From contig CAYORU010000040.1 in assembly GCA_964406445.1 (NCBI GenBank), forward strand, positions 1-33,153: 33,153 bases of DNA, written 5' to 3'. This DNA is from SG8-30 sp964406445. Its GTDB lineage: Bacteria > Pseudomonadota > Gammaproteobacteria > Steroidobacterales > Steroidobacteraceae. Under the pieces are notes generated by a model. That model saw only the letters and a program-made list of their open reading frames with translations, had not been told where the DNA came from and searched no databases. Shown piece by piece: positions 8,539-15,995 of this stretch (position 1 is the first letter of the stretch; every line of letters begins with the position of its first letter). A program made the translations under genes and the position numbers.

Positions 8539-8595
8539 CGCGCCGGCTCCCTCGGGGATTCCGGCCCAGTCTAGCCGAGGCGGATCAGGCTTGGT

Positions 8596-8979
8596 TCAGG
8601 GAGACCCGGGACCGTCGGGCCCGAGCGGGCTCGCGCCGAAGGCGAGGTCGGCGACCGGCCGGCCGCCGATGACGTGCTCCTGGAGGATGCGCTCGAGGTT
8701 CTCCGGCGAGGCGTTCCGGTACCAGGTGCCTTCCGGGTAGACCACCGCGATGGGACCGTCGCGGCAGATCCGCAGGCAGTCCGCCCGCGTGCGCAGCACG
8801 CCGCCGTCGACGTCGACGAGGCCGAGCTGCTTGAGCCGCCTCTTCAGGTAGGTCCAGGACGCTTGCGCTTCGTCGACGGGCGCGCACTTGCCGTGGGTAC
8901 ACAGCAGCACGTGCCGCCGCGCGCGACCAAGATGGATCGCGGCGGCGGCCGCCTCGACGCTCGGCGCGTCGAGCGTCAA
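8596..8979 (-). CDS. Thioredoxin-like [2Fe-2S] ferredoxin (COG3411 type)
   Basis: The product (about 127 residues) matches the thioredoxin-fold [2Fe-2S] ferredoxins. Four cluster-ligand cysteines are visible: Cys27 and Cys32 in LLCTHGKCAP, and Cys68 and Cys72 in RADCLRICRDGP, followed by the family-typical AVVYPEGTWY. It would be a cytoplasmic one-electron carrier. The only upstream in-frame start is TTG 8979, which overlaps the stop of the PII gene (TTGA), suggesting translational coupling. A later GTG just before the first cysteine is an alternative but would truncate the fold. A flavoprotein ferredoxin reductase is encoded divergently nearby. Family assignment is good; start and partner are inferred. 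Confidence 0.85.
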   Translation of the reverse strand: MTLDAPSVEAAAAAIHLGRARRHVLLCTHGKCAPVDEAQASWTYLKRRLKQLGLVDVDGGVLRTRADCLRICRDGPIAVVYPEGTWYRNASPENLERILQEHVIGGRPVADLAFGASPLGPDGPGSP

Positions 8980-9314
8980 AGCGCCGACTCGTCCGCCTCG
9001 CCGGTACGGATGCGCAGCACGCGATCGATGTTCGTCACGAAGATCTTGCCGTCGCCGACCTTGCCGGTCTTGGCCGCGCCCACGATGGCCTCGACGACCT
9101 GGTCGACCAGATCGCCGCGCACCGCGACCTCGATGCGGGTCTTCGGCACGAAGTCGACGACGTACTCGGCGCCGCGATACAGCTCGGTGTGGCCGCGCTG
9201 GCGCCCGAAGCCCTTCACCTCGGTGACGGTCATGCCCGAGATGCCGATCTCGGACAGCGCGGCGCGCACGTCGTCGAGCTTGAAGGGCTTGATGATGGCA
9301 GTGACGAGCTTCAT
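8976..9314 (-). CDS. glnK: Nitrogen regulatory protein PII
   Basis: A PII signal transducer of exactly 112 residues, the typical family length. It senses 2-oxoglutarate, ATP/ADP and glutamine status, and trimers regulate glutamine synthetase, NtrB or AmtB. Visible features are the start MKLVTAIIKPFKLDDVR and the T-loop (about 37-55) with the uridylylation site Tyr51 in RGAEYVVDF. The B-loop follows (VGAAKTGKVGDGKIFV), and the C-loop contains VLRIRTGE. It has a well-placed AGGAG before the ATG at 9314. GlnK versus GlnB cannot be decided from context: no amtB or glnA is in the window. Instead it is overlapped by a ferredoxin gene. Confidence 0.95.
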   Translation of the reverse strand: MKLVTAIIKPFKLDDVRAALSEIGISGMTVTEVKGFGRQRGHTELYRGAEYVVDFVPKTRIEVAVRGDLVDQVVEAIVGAAKTGKVGDGKIFVTNIDRVLRIRTGEADESAL

Positions 9315-9371
9315 CAGGATGCTCCTGGTCTTGGGAAACGGTTGGGCTTGCCAGCGATTTGCAGATTCTAT

Positions 9372-9390
9372 GCCGGGAGCGGCTCCCGGC
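9372..9390. other. GC-rich inverted repeat upstream of PII gene
   Basis: A perfect inverted repeat, GCCGGGAGC then a single base then GCTCCCGGC, lies in the intergenic region between the divergent PII and ferredoxin reductase genes, 58 bp upstream of the PII start. It could form a small hairpin in either transcript or be a regulator site. No recognisable sigma-54 promoter (GG-N10-GC spacing) was found in the PII direction. Confidence 0.4.
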
Positions 9391-9511
9391 TGAAATCAGG
9401 AACTTGCGCGAGCGCTTCGGCGACGCGCGCACCAATTTGGCGCAGCCGTTCCGGCCGGCCGCGCCTTGCTGGTGCGGTAGACTTCCGGGCGTCCGGGCGC
9501 GGGAGGTCGGG

Positions 9512-10735
9512 GTGCGAGACAGCGTGATCATCGTCGGCGCGAGCCACGCCGCCGCGCAGGCCGTCGACAGCCTGCGCCGCGAGGGCTTCGGCGGACGGCT
9601 GGTGCTGGTCGGAGACGAGCCTGAGCTGCCCTACCAGCGTCCGCCGCTCTCCAAGAAGTATCTGTCGGGCGAATTCGATCCTGACCGGCTGTGGATCCGG
9701 CCTGCCTCGTTCTACGAGCAGCAGCGCTGCGAACTGCGCCTCGGCCGCCGGGCCGTCGCCCTCGATCGGGCGCGCCAGCTGCTCACCCTCGACGACGGCG
9801 AGGGGCTGGACTACGGCGCGCTGCTGCTGGCCACCGGCGGACGGGTGCGCCGGGCCGCGGTCCCTGGCGCCGACCTCGGCGGCATTCACTACCTGCGCAG
9901 CCGCGCCGACGTGGACGGCATCCGTGCCGGCCTCGCCGCGGGCCAGCGCGCGGTGATCGTGGGCGCCGGGTACATCGGCCTCGAATGCGCGGCGTCGCTG
10001 TCGAAGCTCGGGCTCTCCGTGACCGTGCTGGAGATGGCGCCGCGCGTGATGAGCCGCGTCGTGGCGCCGGAGATGAGCGCCTTCTACCAGGCCGAGCACG
10101 CCCGCCACGGCGTCGGGATCCGTCTCGACACCACCGTCCAGGCCTTCGAAGGCGACGCGCGGGTCACTGCCGTAGTCTGCTCCGACGGCAGCCGTGTCCC
10201 GGCCGACCTCGTGGTCGTGGGCATCGGCATCGTGCCGAACGTGGAACTCGCCGCCGAGGCCGGCATCGCCTGCGACAACGGCATCGCCGTGGATGAGTTC
10301 TGCCGCAGCTCGGACCCCAGGGTGTACGCCATCGGCGACTGCTGCAGCCACCCGAGCTCCCACTATCGGCGACGAATCCGCCTCGAATCGGTCGACAACG
10401 CCTTCGAACAGGCCAAGACCGCGGCTGCCAACATCTGCGGCCGGGAAGTCCGTCACGACAAGATCCCGTGGTTCTGGTCCGACCAGTACGACCACAAGCT
10501 GCAGATCGTCGGCCTGTCCCAGGACTACGACCGGGTGGTGCTGCGCGGCGATCCAGGCACTCGCGCCTTCAGCTGCTGCTACCTGAAGGGCTCCGAGCTC
10601 GTCGCCCTCGACGCGGTCAACCAGCCGCGCGACTTCATGGCGGCACGCAAGGTCATCTCGGAACGCTGGACCATTGACGCTGCCAGGCTCGCTGATCCGT
10701 CCGTGTCTCTCAAGGAGCTGGGACCGGCGGGCTAG
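9512..10735 (+). CDS. FAD/NAD-dependent ferredoxin reductase-like flavoprotein
   Basis: A 407-residue pyridine nucleotide-disulfide oxidoreductase-fold flavoprotein of the rubredoxin/ferredoxin reductase (BphA4-like) type. It should pass electrons from NAD(P)H via FAD to an iron-sulfur carrier. Features in order are an N-terminal FAD-binding motif VIIVGASHAAAQAVDSL, then LPYQRPPLSKKYL. The NAD-binding Rossmann motif AVIVGAGYIGLECAASL (about 148-165), the FAD motif YAIGDCCSHP (about 272) and a Reductase_C domain from about 310 follow. The GTG start at 9512 is supported by GGGAGG about 6 bp upstream. The divergent [2Fe-2S] ferredoxin is a candidate partner, which is inference. phaC follows 64 bp downstream on the same strand. 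Confidence 0.9.
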   Translation: MRDSVIIVGASHAAAQAVDSLRREGFGGRLVLVGDEPELPYQRPPLSKKYLSGEFDPDRLWIRPASFYEQQRCELRLGRRAVALDRARQLLTLDDGEGLDYGALLLATGGRVRRAAVPGADLGGIHYLRSRADVDGIRAGLAAGQRAVIVGAGYIGLECAASLSKLGLSVTVLEMAPRVMSRVVAPEMSAFYQAEHARHGVGIRLDTTVQAFEGDARVTAVVCSDGSRVPADLVVVGIGIVPNVELAAEAGIACDNGIAVDEFCRSSDPRVYAIGDCCSHPSSHYRRRIRLESVDNAFEQAKTAAANICGREVRHDKIPWFWSDQYDHKLQIVGLSQDYDRVVLRGDPGTRAFSCCYLKGSELVALDAVNQPRDFMAARKVISERWTIDAARLADPSVSLKELGPAG

Positions 10736-10740
10736 CTTTG

Positions 10741-10755
10741 TTTTGCATCGCAAAA
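10741..10755. promoter_or_regulatory. Dyad TTTTGC-N3-GCAAAA upstream of phaC
   Basis: A perfect 6-bp dyad with a 3-bp spacer lies 45 bp upstream of the PHA synthase ATG in an AT-rich island (about 10736-10770). PhaR-type regulators of PHA genes are known to bind TGC/GCA-containing dyads, so this is a candidate operator. No PhaR gene is in the window and the match is by eye only. Confidence 0.35.
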
Positions 10756-10799
10756 TAAGATTTGAGGGTTCCGACTGACAGCCACCCGGGAGCATCGCC

Positions 10800-12557
10800 A
10801 TGGCTGATCCTGAGAGCGCGGATCCTCGCCGCGACGACGAAGCCCTCGCGACCATCGACCGTGAGTTCCGGGCGATGCTCGCGCGCATGACCGGCGGCAT
10901 CTCTCCGCAGGACTACGGCGCCGCCTGGGCCGACTGGTGGCTGCACCTGTCCTCCTCGCCCGCCAAGCAGATGGAGCTGTCGAAGAGCGCCATGGAGAAG
11001 GCCATGGACCTGTGGCTCTTCTCGACCCAGGCCATGCAGGGCCAGCCGCTGGCGCCGAACGACCCCGCCCACAAGGACCGGCGCTTCGCCGCCGGGCCCT
11101 GGCAGATGTTCCCGTTCAACGTCTACGCGCGCGCCTACCAGAACAATGCCCGCTTCCTGCAGGAAATGGTCGAAGGCGTCGAGGGCCTTCAGGACCGCAA
11201 CGCACAGCTGATGGGATTCGCCCTGCAGCAGCTCTCCGAGGCGGTGTCGCCCGCCAACAGCCCGGCGACCAACCCGGAGGTCATCCAGCAGACCGTCGAC
11301 GAGAAGGGCGCCAACCTTGCCCGCGGCTGGAAGCACTTCGTCGAGGACCTCGAGCGGACGCTGCGTGGCGGCGCGGCGCCCGGCGCCGAGAACTTCCGCG
11401 TCGGCGAGCAGATCGCCGCGACGCCCGGCAAGGTCGTCTACCGCAACGAGCTGATCGAGTTGATCCAGTACTCGCCGGCCACCGGCGACGTGCACCCCGA
11501 GCCGGTGCTGATCGTTCCCGCCTGGATCATGAAGTACTACATCCTCGACCTGTCGCCGAAGAACTCGATGGTTCGCTGGCTCGTCGAGCAGGGCCATACG
11601 GTCTTCATGATCTCCTGGAAGAACCCGTCGGCGCAGGATCGCGACGTCGGCATGGACGACTACCTGCGGAAGGGCGTCTACGCGGCGCTGGACGCGGTGA
11701 CTGCCATCGTTCCCGGCCGGAAGATCCACGCCACCGGCTACTGCATCGGCGGCACGCTTCTCTCCATCGCGGCCGCGGCGCTCGGCCGCAAGGGCGACGA
11801 GCGCATCGCAGACGTGACGCTGTTCGCCGCGCAGACCGACTTCTCGGAGCCGGGCGAGCTGTCCCTGTTCATCAGCCCTTCGCAGCTCGCGATGCTCGAG
11901 TCGCTGATGCTCAAGGAGGGCGTGCTCGACTCGGCGAAGATGGGCGGCGCCTTCGCGCTGCTGCGCGCGCACGACCTGCTGTGGCAGCCGGCAGTGAACA
12001 CCTACCTGAAGGGCCGGCGCGACGAGATGATCGACCTCATGGCCTGGAACGCCGACGGCACGCGCATGCCGGCGAAAATGCACACGCAGTACCTCTACGG
12101 GCTGTACCTGAACGACGATCTCGCCCACGACCGGTTCCAGGTCGAGGGCGAGACGGTGCATCTCTCGGACATCCGCGTGCCGATGTTCGTGGTGGGCACG
12201 GAGACCGACCACGTCGCGCCGTGGAAGTCCGTGTACAAGATCGGGCGCTACGTCCGCTCGGGCGACTTCACTTTCCTGCTGACGAGCGGCGGCCACAATG
12301 CCGGCATCGTGAGCGGCCCGGTGCATCCCAAGCGCGCGCACCGCGTGCAGACCCGCCGCGCGGGGGACCCGGTGCTGTCGTCCGAGGCGTGGCTCGCTGC
12401 GAACGAGCGACGCCAGGGCTCGTGGTGGCCGGTGTGGGGCGAGTGGCTCGCCTCGCGCTCGACGCCGGAACGAGTCCCGCCTCCGGAGCAGGGCGCTCCG
12501 GAGGCGGGCTATCCTCCACTGGCCGACGCGCCGGGCGAGTACGTGCGGCAGCGCTGA
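10800..12557 (+). CDS. phaC: Class I poly(3-hydroxyalkanoate) synthase
   Basis: This 585-residue enzyme polymerises (R)-3-hydroxyacyl-CoA into polyhydroxyalkanoate on granule surfaces. The N-terminal PhaC_N region (about 75-245) contains RRFAAGPWQMFPFNVYARAYQ-like sequence typical of the class. The alpha/beta-hydrolase core has the lipase-like box GYCIGG with catalytic Cys315, Asp470 in GTETDHVAPW, and His499 in SGGHNAGIVS, giving an intact Cys-Asp-His triad. Length near 590 and absence of a PhaE partner indicate class I. ATG 10800 is the natural start. The usual phaA, phaB and phasin genes are not adjacent. The gene converges with dps and may share the hairpin between them. Confidence 0.96.
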   Translation: MADPESADPRRDDEALATIDREFRAMLARMTGGISPQDYGAAWADWWLHLSSSPAKQMELSKSAMEKAMDLWLFSTQAMQGQPLAPNDPAHKDRRFAAGPWQMFPFNVYARAYQNNARFLQEMVEGVEGLQDRNAQLMGFALQQLSEAVSPANSPATNPEVIQQTVDEKGANLARGWKHFVEDLERTLRGGAAPGAENFRVGEQIAATPGKVVYRNELIELIQYSPATGDVHPEPVLIVPAWIMKYYILDLSPKNSMVRWLVEQGHTVFMISWKNPSAQDRDVGMDDYLRKGVYAALDAVTAIVPGRKIHATGYCIGGTLLSIAAAALGRKGDERIADVTLFAAQTDFSEPGELSLFISPSQLAMLESLMLKEGVLDSAKMGGAFALLRAHDLLWQPAVNTYLKGRRDEMIDLMAWNADGTRMPAKMHTQYLYGLYLNDDLAHDRFQVEGETVHLSDIRVPMFVVGTETDHVAPWKSVYKIGRYVRSGDFTFLLTSGGHNAGIVSGPVHPKRAHRVQTRRAGDPVLSSEAWLAANERRQGSWWPVWGEWLASRSTPERVPPPEQGAPEAGYPPLADAPGEYVRQR

Positions 12558-12587
12558 GCCGCCGCGCGCCTTTCCGCGCGCGGCGAG
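12558..12587. terminator. Possible bidirectional terminator hairpin between phaC and dps
   Basis: A GC-rich inverted repeat (GCCGCGCGC, short spacer, GCGCGCGGC) occupies the 40-bp gap between the convergent stops of phaC and dps. No T-tract follows, so intrinsic termination is not certain. Confidence 0.4.
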
Positions 12588-12597
12588 ACAGCGGGGT

Positions 12598-13107
12598 TCA
12601 GCGGGCGGCGATCGACCGCAGCATCCACGCAGCCTGCTCGTGGAAGTGCAGGCGCTCGGTCAGCAGGTCCGCGGTCGCGACGTCGCGCGCCTTGTCGGCG
12701 ACCTCGACGAGCTCGCGGAACGTGCTCGAGACGGTCTCGTGGTCGGCGACCAGCTCCGCCACCATGTCCTCCGCGGACAGCGGCCGCGCGACTTCCTTGA
12801 CCGACGACAGCTCGAGGAAACGCGCGAAGCTCGCGGGTGCCGGGTGGCCGAGCGCGCGGATCCGCTCCGCCAGCTCGTCGGCCGCGCCGGCGAGATCCTG
12901 GTACTGCTCTTCCGTGAGCTTGTGCAGCCCGTAGAACAGCGGGCCGACCACGTTCCAGTGGAAGCCCTGCGTCTTGAGATAGAGCACGTAGGTCTCCGCG
13001 AGCGAGCGGGACAGGCCGCTGGCGAGCGCCTTCGCGTCTTCGGTAGCGATGCCATTGCGCGGTGTCTCTGTCTTGACGCGAGCCTTGAGAACCTGGGCAT
13101 GTGCCAT
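12598..13107 (-). CDS. dps: Dps family DNA-binding ferritin-like protein
   Basis: A 169-residue mini-ferritin that stores iron in a dodecamer, consumes peroxide and protects DNA in stationary phase. Ferroxidase ligands are recognisable: His50 in QGFHWNVVGPLF, His62, and Asp77/Glu81 in AADELAERIRALG. The Lys/Arg-containing N-terminal tail (about 1-20) could bind DNA. ATG 13107 is preceded by GGGAGG at ideal spacing. Earlier in-frame codons would add about 60 unrelated residues. It is divergent from the fasciclin gene across a 250-bp intergenic region containing a short dyad. Confidence 0.94.
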   Translation of the reverse strand: MAHAQVLKARVKTETPRNGIATEDAKALASGLSRSLAETYVLYLKTQGFHWNVVGPLFYGLHKLTEEQYQDLAGAADELAERIRALGHPAPASFARFLELSSVKEVARPLSAEDMVAELVADHETVSSTFRELVEVADKARDVATADLLTERLHFHEQAAWMLRSIAAR

Positions 13108-13194
13108 GGTGTACCTCCCGTTGTTGTTCAAAGAAGAAACGACCGCGAGCGCCTGCGCCGATGCGCAGACGTGCTGTCGTGTCGATTGGCTATG

Positions 13195-13209
13195 TAGTTG
13201 AGACAACTG
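13195..13209. promoter_or_regulatory. Short dyad in dps/fasciclin intergenic region
   Basis: AGTTG-AGA-CAACT forms a perfect 5-bp dyad in the AT-richer part of the divergent intergenic region, about 90 bp upstream of dps and 150 bp upstream of the fasciclin gene. It could be an operator for either gene. No convincing OxyR or Fur box was identified. Confidence 0.25.
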
Positions 13210-13357
13210 AAATATCCCTGAGTTCCCCCGGATCCGGCGTTGCCCGCGCCGGACGCACTGCGCCTGAAACCAACTCGATGGCTCGCGCGAAACGTCCACA
13301 GATGCAGCGGGCTTCGCGCCGCTGCCGTCATCAATCCGTCATCTAAGGAGATATCGC

Positions 13358-13885
13358 ATGCGACGCATCGTTCGCAGTCACGGACGCTCCCTGAGCCTTC
13401 CCGTCGCCGCGCTCGCCCTCGGCCTCACGACTCTTGCCGCCGAGCCCGTGCTCGCCGGACACCACGAGAAGACCAAGGCCGACATCGTGGACACCGCCGT
13501 CAGCGCGGGCAGCTTCAAGACGCTCGCCGCGGCGCTCGAGGCCGCCGGTCTCGTCGAGACGCTGAAGGGCGACGGCCCCTTCACGGTCTTCGCGCCGACC
13601 GACGAGGCCTTCGCCAAGTTGCCGGCCGGCACCGTCGAGTCGCTGCTGAAGCCCGAGAACAAGGACCAGCTCATCGCAGTTCTCACCTACCACGTCGTTC
13701 CGGGCAAGGTGAAGGCCGCCGACGTCGTCAAGCTGACCAGCGCGAAGACGGTGAATGGCCAGGACGTCACGATCAAGGTCGCCGACGGCACCGTCATGGT
13801 CGACGGCGCCAAGGTGACCGCCACGGACGTCGCCGCGTCGAACGGCGTGATCCACGTGATCGACAGCGTGATCCTGCCCAACTGA
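13358..13885 (+). CDS. Secreted fasciclin (FAS1) domain protein
   Basis: A 175-residue exported protein. A signal peptide occupies about residues 1-33 (RSHGRSLSLPVAALALGLTTL then AEPVLAGHH). A single FAS1 domain follows (about 38-175). Its H1 motif is seen in GDGPFTVFAPTDEAFAKLP, the middle TYHVVPGKV motif is clear, and the H2 motif is ASNGVIHVIDSVILP at the very end. Bacterial FAS1 proteins are implicated in adhesion or surface association, and no enzymatic role is known. The ATG is preceded by a near-perfect AAGGAGATATCGC ribosome site, suggesting high expression. It is divergent from dps and followed by a strong hairpin. Confidence 0.93.
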   Translation: MRRIVRSHGRSLSLPVAALALGLTTLAAEPVLAGHHEKTKADIVDTAVSAGSFKTLAAALEAAGLVETLKGDGPFTVFAPTDEAFAKLPAGTVESLLKPENKDQLIAVLTYHVVPGKVKAADVVKLTSAKTVNGQDVTIKVADGTVMVDGAKVTATDVAASNGVIHVIDSVILPN

Positions 13886-13923
13886 CGCGCCACGACCGCG
13901 CGGACCTGCGCGCGGCGACCTCC

Positions 13924-13956
13924 CGAAGCCTCGGGCCCTCTGGGCCCGAGGCTTCG
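13924..13956 (+). terminator. Perfect 15-bp hairpin downstream of fasciclin gene
   Basis: CGAAGCCTCGGGCCC, loop TCT, then the exact reverse complement. It starts 39 bp after the fasciclin stop. The stem is strong enough to terminate or protect the transcript's 3' end, but no U-tract follows (CTACAAC). Confidence 0.65.
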
Positions 13957-14033
13957 CTACAACTGCGGATGGCGCGCCAGGCGTCGCAGGCGCTATCGTT
14001 GCTTCGCCAGGAGCCATGTTCCGGAGGTGCGCC

Positions 14034-14525
14034 ATGCGCAACAGGCTCATCGCAGCCGCGCTGGCTGGCGTGGCATTGGTTTTGGCCGCCGGCTCGGCCG
14101 CGCAGATCAACGAAGTGCCCATGAAGGGCCTCGGCAACGAGTGGGTCAAGCGACTCGACCTGAAGGGCCGGATGGACTGGGAGTGGATCGAGACCTATCC
14201 GACCGCGGTCTATTTCGCGACCCGCCAGGACGTCGAGCGCGACGGCGACGTCGTCACCCTGTGGACGCGCATCGAGTACCGCGATCCACAGGCATCGCCG
14301 GTGCCGCACCGTAGCGTCGCCAGTCGCGATGCCTGGGACTGCGCGAGCAAGCGCCGCTCGAACGTCAGCGTCCTCTATTACGAGTGGAACGACCTGGAGG
14401 ACAGCGAGCCCGGCAAGGGAACGCCCGGCCTGCCCAGCTGGGACGCGGTCGAGCCGGGAACGCTTGGCGCTACCCTGCTCGACTTCGCCTGCAGCCTCGA
14501 CCCGGCCTCAGGGCCGGCGTCCTGA
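14034..14525 (+). CDS. Exported protein, surface-adhesin E-like (uncertain)
   Basis: The 163-residue product has a clear signal peptide (about 1-24: basic start, then AALAGVALVLAAGSAAQ). The mature part has an aromatic-rich beta pattern (WEWIETYPTAVYFATRQDVERDG then VVTLWTRIEYRDP) and two conserved-looking cysteines (WDCAS and LDFACSLD). This layout resembles the surface-adhesin E / CNP1-like families of small periplasmic proteins, but the match is by eye and function is unknown. The start is ATG 14034 because GGAGG lies 7 bp upstream; ATG 14016 has no such site. It stands between the fasciclin hairpin and the WS/DGAT gene, 30 bp upstream of the latter, possibly in its transcript. Confidence 0.75.
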   Translation: MRNRLIAAALAGVALVLAAGSAAQINEVPMKGLGNEWVKRLDLKGRMDWEWIETYPTAVYFATRQDVERDGDVVTLWTRIEYRDPQASPVPHRSVASRDAWDCASKRRSNVSVLYYEWNDLEDSEPGKGTPGLPSWDAVEPGTLGATLLDFACSLDPASGPAS

Positions 14526-14555
14526 GCGGCCGCGAGCCAGGAATCACTCCGCGCC

Positions 14556-15995
14556 ATGGGCCGGACGCACGCCACGAGGTCCATGGGCGCCTTCGATGCG
14601 CTGCTGTTTCGCGGCGACGCCGACCCTCGCACGCGCTCCGTCCTCGCCGCCGCCTACGTCCTCGAGCGCACGCCGTCGCGCGAGGCCCTGGTCGCTGCAT
14701 TCGACCGGGCGAGCCGGGCCATCGTCCGGCTGCGCCAGCACGTCGTGGCGCCGCCCTGGCCGATCCTGCTGCCGGCATGGATCGTCGATCCCGACTTCGA
14801 CCTCGCGCGGCACCTGCGCTTCGAGCGCCTGCCGGCGCGTGCCTCGCTGCCCCGGCTGCTCGCCGCGATCGAGCGGCAGATGGCGGAGCCGCTCGATGCT
14901 TCCCGGCCGTTGTGGGATGCCGTGCTCTACGAGGGCTTGCCGCGCGGGCGGGCGGGCCTGCTGTTCCGCATGAGCCACGCAATTGCCGACGGCATCGGCG
15001 TCGTGCGGCTGTTCGGCGCGCTGTTCGACACCGAGGCCGCCCCCGCGCGTCGAGCGCCGGTAGCCGCGCCGATCCCCGAGGACATCACGCCTGACGAGTT
15101 GCAGCGCGAGCAGGTCGCGCGGCTGCCCGCCGCCCTTCTCGACGCTGCAGGCGAGGCGACCCTCGCGGTGACCCGTGCCGCCTTGCGGGTGGCCCTCGAT
15201 CCCGCACGCGAGGCCGCGCGCGCCAGGGACTACCTGCAGTCGATGGGGCGCATCTTCGCGACGCCGACCGCGCCCTCGCCGCTGCTCGCCGGCCGCAGCC
15301 TCGCCCGGCGCCTCATCGCCCTCGAGGTTCCGCTCGAGCCGCTCAAGGCGGCCGGGAGGGCGGCCGGCGGATCGCTGAACGATGCCTACCTCGCCGCGGT
15401 CGCCGGCGCGCTCGGCCGCTACCACGAGGCCCTGGGCGCGAGCGTCGACGCCATGCCGATGGCGATCCCGGTCAACCTGCGTCGCGACGACGATCCAGCC
15501 GAGGGCAACTTCTTTGGCGCGGTCACGATTGCCGCGCCGCTTGGCATCGGCGATCCGGCCGAGCGCATCGCCGTGATGCACCAGCAGGTCACCAGCGGCC
15601 GCCACGAGCCCGCGATCGGTGCGCCGGCATTGCTCGCCCCTGCGCTCGCGCGGCTTCCGGAGCGCGCGCGAATCGCGCTGGCCGAGTCGATTCCGAGGCC
15701 GGACATTCAGGTGAGCAACGTGCCCGGCTCGCCCGTCCCGATCTTCGTCGCCGGCGGCCGCGTCGAGCGCGCCTGGGCCTTCGGCCCGGTGCCCGGCGCG
15801 GCCGCCATGGTCACCCTGCAGTCCATCGCCGGCACCTGCCACGTCGGCGTGAACCTCGACCCGGCTGCGTTCGAGGATCCCGCGCGCTTCGCCGTCCTTC
15901 TCGCGGCCGGCTTCGAGGAGGTGCTTGCGCTGTCGGGCACGCAGGTCCAGGTGGCCAGGCCTGTCATGGCGCCAACGGCAAGGCGGCGAGCATGA
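14556..15995 (+). CDS. Wax ester synthase/diacylglycerol acyltransferase (WS/DGAT)
   Basis: This 479-residue acyltransferase is expected to transfer acyl groups from acyl-CoA to fatty alcohol or diacylglycerol, producing wax ester or triacylglycerol. The N-terminal condensation-like domain carries the active-site motif as SHAIADG (His141, Asp145), where the family consensus is HHxxxDG: the first His is Ser140 and the catalytic second His is kept. The PLW motif (SRPLWDAVL) and the ND motif (GGSLNDAYLAAVAGAL) are present. The C-terminal WES_acyltransf domain contains SNVPGSPVPIFVAG and GVNLDPAAF. Its stop overlaps the start of the HAD-PlsC gene (ATGA). The ATG at 14556 could be replaced by an internal ATG nearer the SMGAFDALLF block. 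Confidence 0.92.
   Translation: MGRTHATRSMGAFDALLFRGDADPRTRSVLAAAYVLERTPSREALVAAFDRASRAIVRLRQHVVAPPWPILLPAWIVDPDFDLARHLRFERLPARASLPRLLAAIERQMAEPLDASRPLWDAVLYEGLPRGRAGLLFRMSHAIADGIGVVRLFGALFDTEAAPARRAPVAAPIPEDITPDELQREQVARLPAALLDAAGEATLAVTRAALRVALDPAREAARARDYLQSMGRIFATPTAPSPLLAGRSLARRLIALEVPLEPLKAAGRAAGGSLNDAYLAAVAGALGRYHEALGASVDAMPMAIPVNLRRDDDPAEGNFFGAVTIAAPLGIGDPAERIAVMHQQVTSGRHEPAIGAPALLAPALARLPERARIALAESIPRPDIQVSNVPGSPVPIFVAGGRVERAWAFGPVPGAAAMVTLQSIAGTCHVGVNLDPAAFEDPARFAVLLAAGFEEVLALSGTQVQVARPVMAPTARRRA

Noticed and set aside
9315..9511. Sigma-54 promoter for the PII gene
   Set aside because: A GCTTGCCAGCGATTTGCA stretch looked similar but is in the wrong orientation and lacks the GG-N10-GC pattern.
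10710..12341. 543-residue minus-strand frame opposite phaC
   Set aside because: High-GC antisense frame without recognisable motifs; the phaC frame has a complete catalytic triad.
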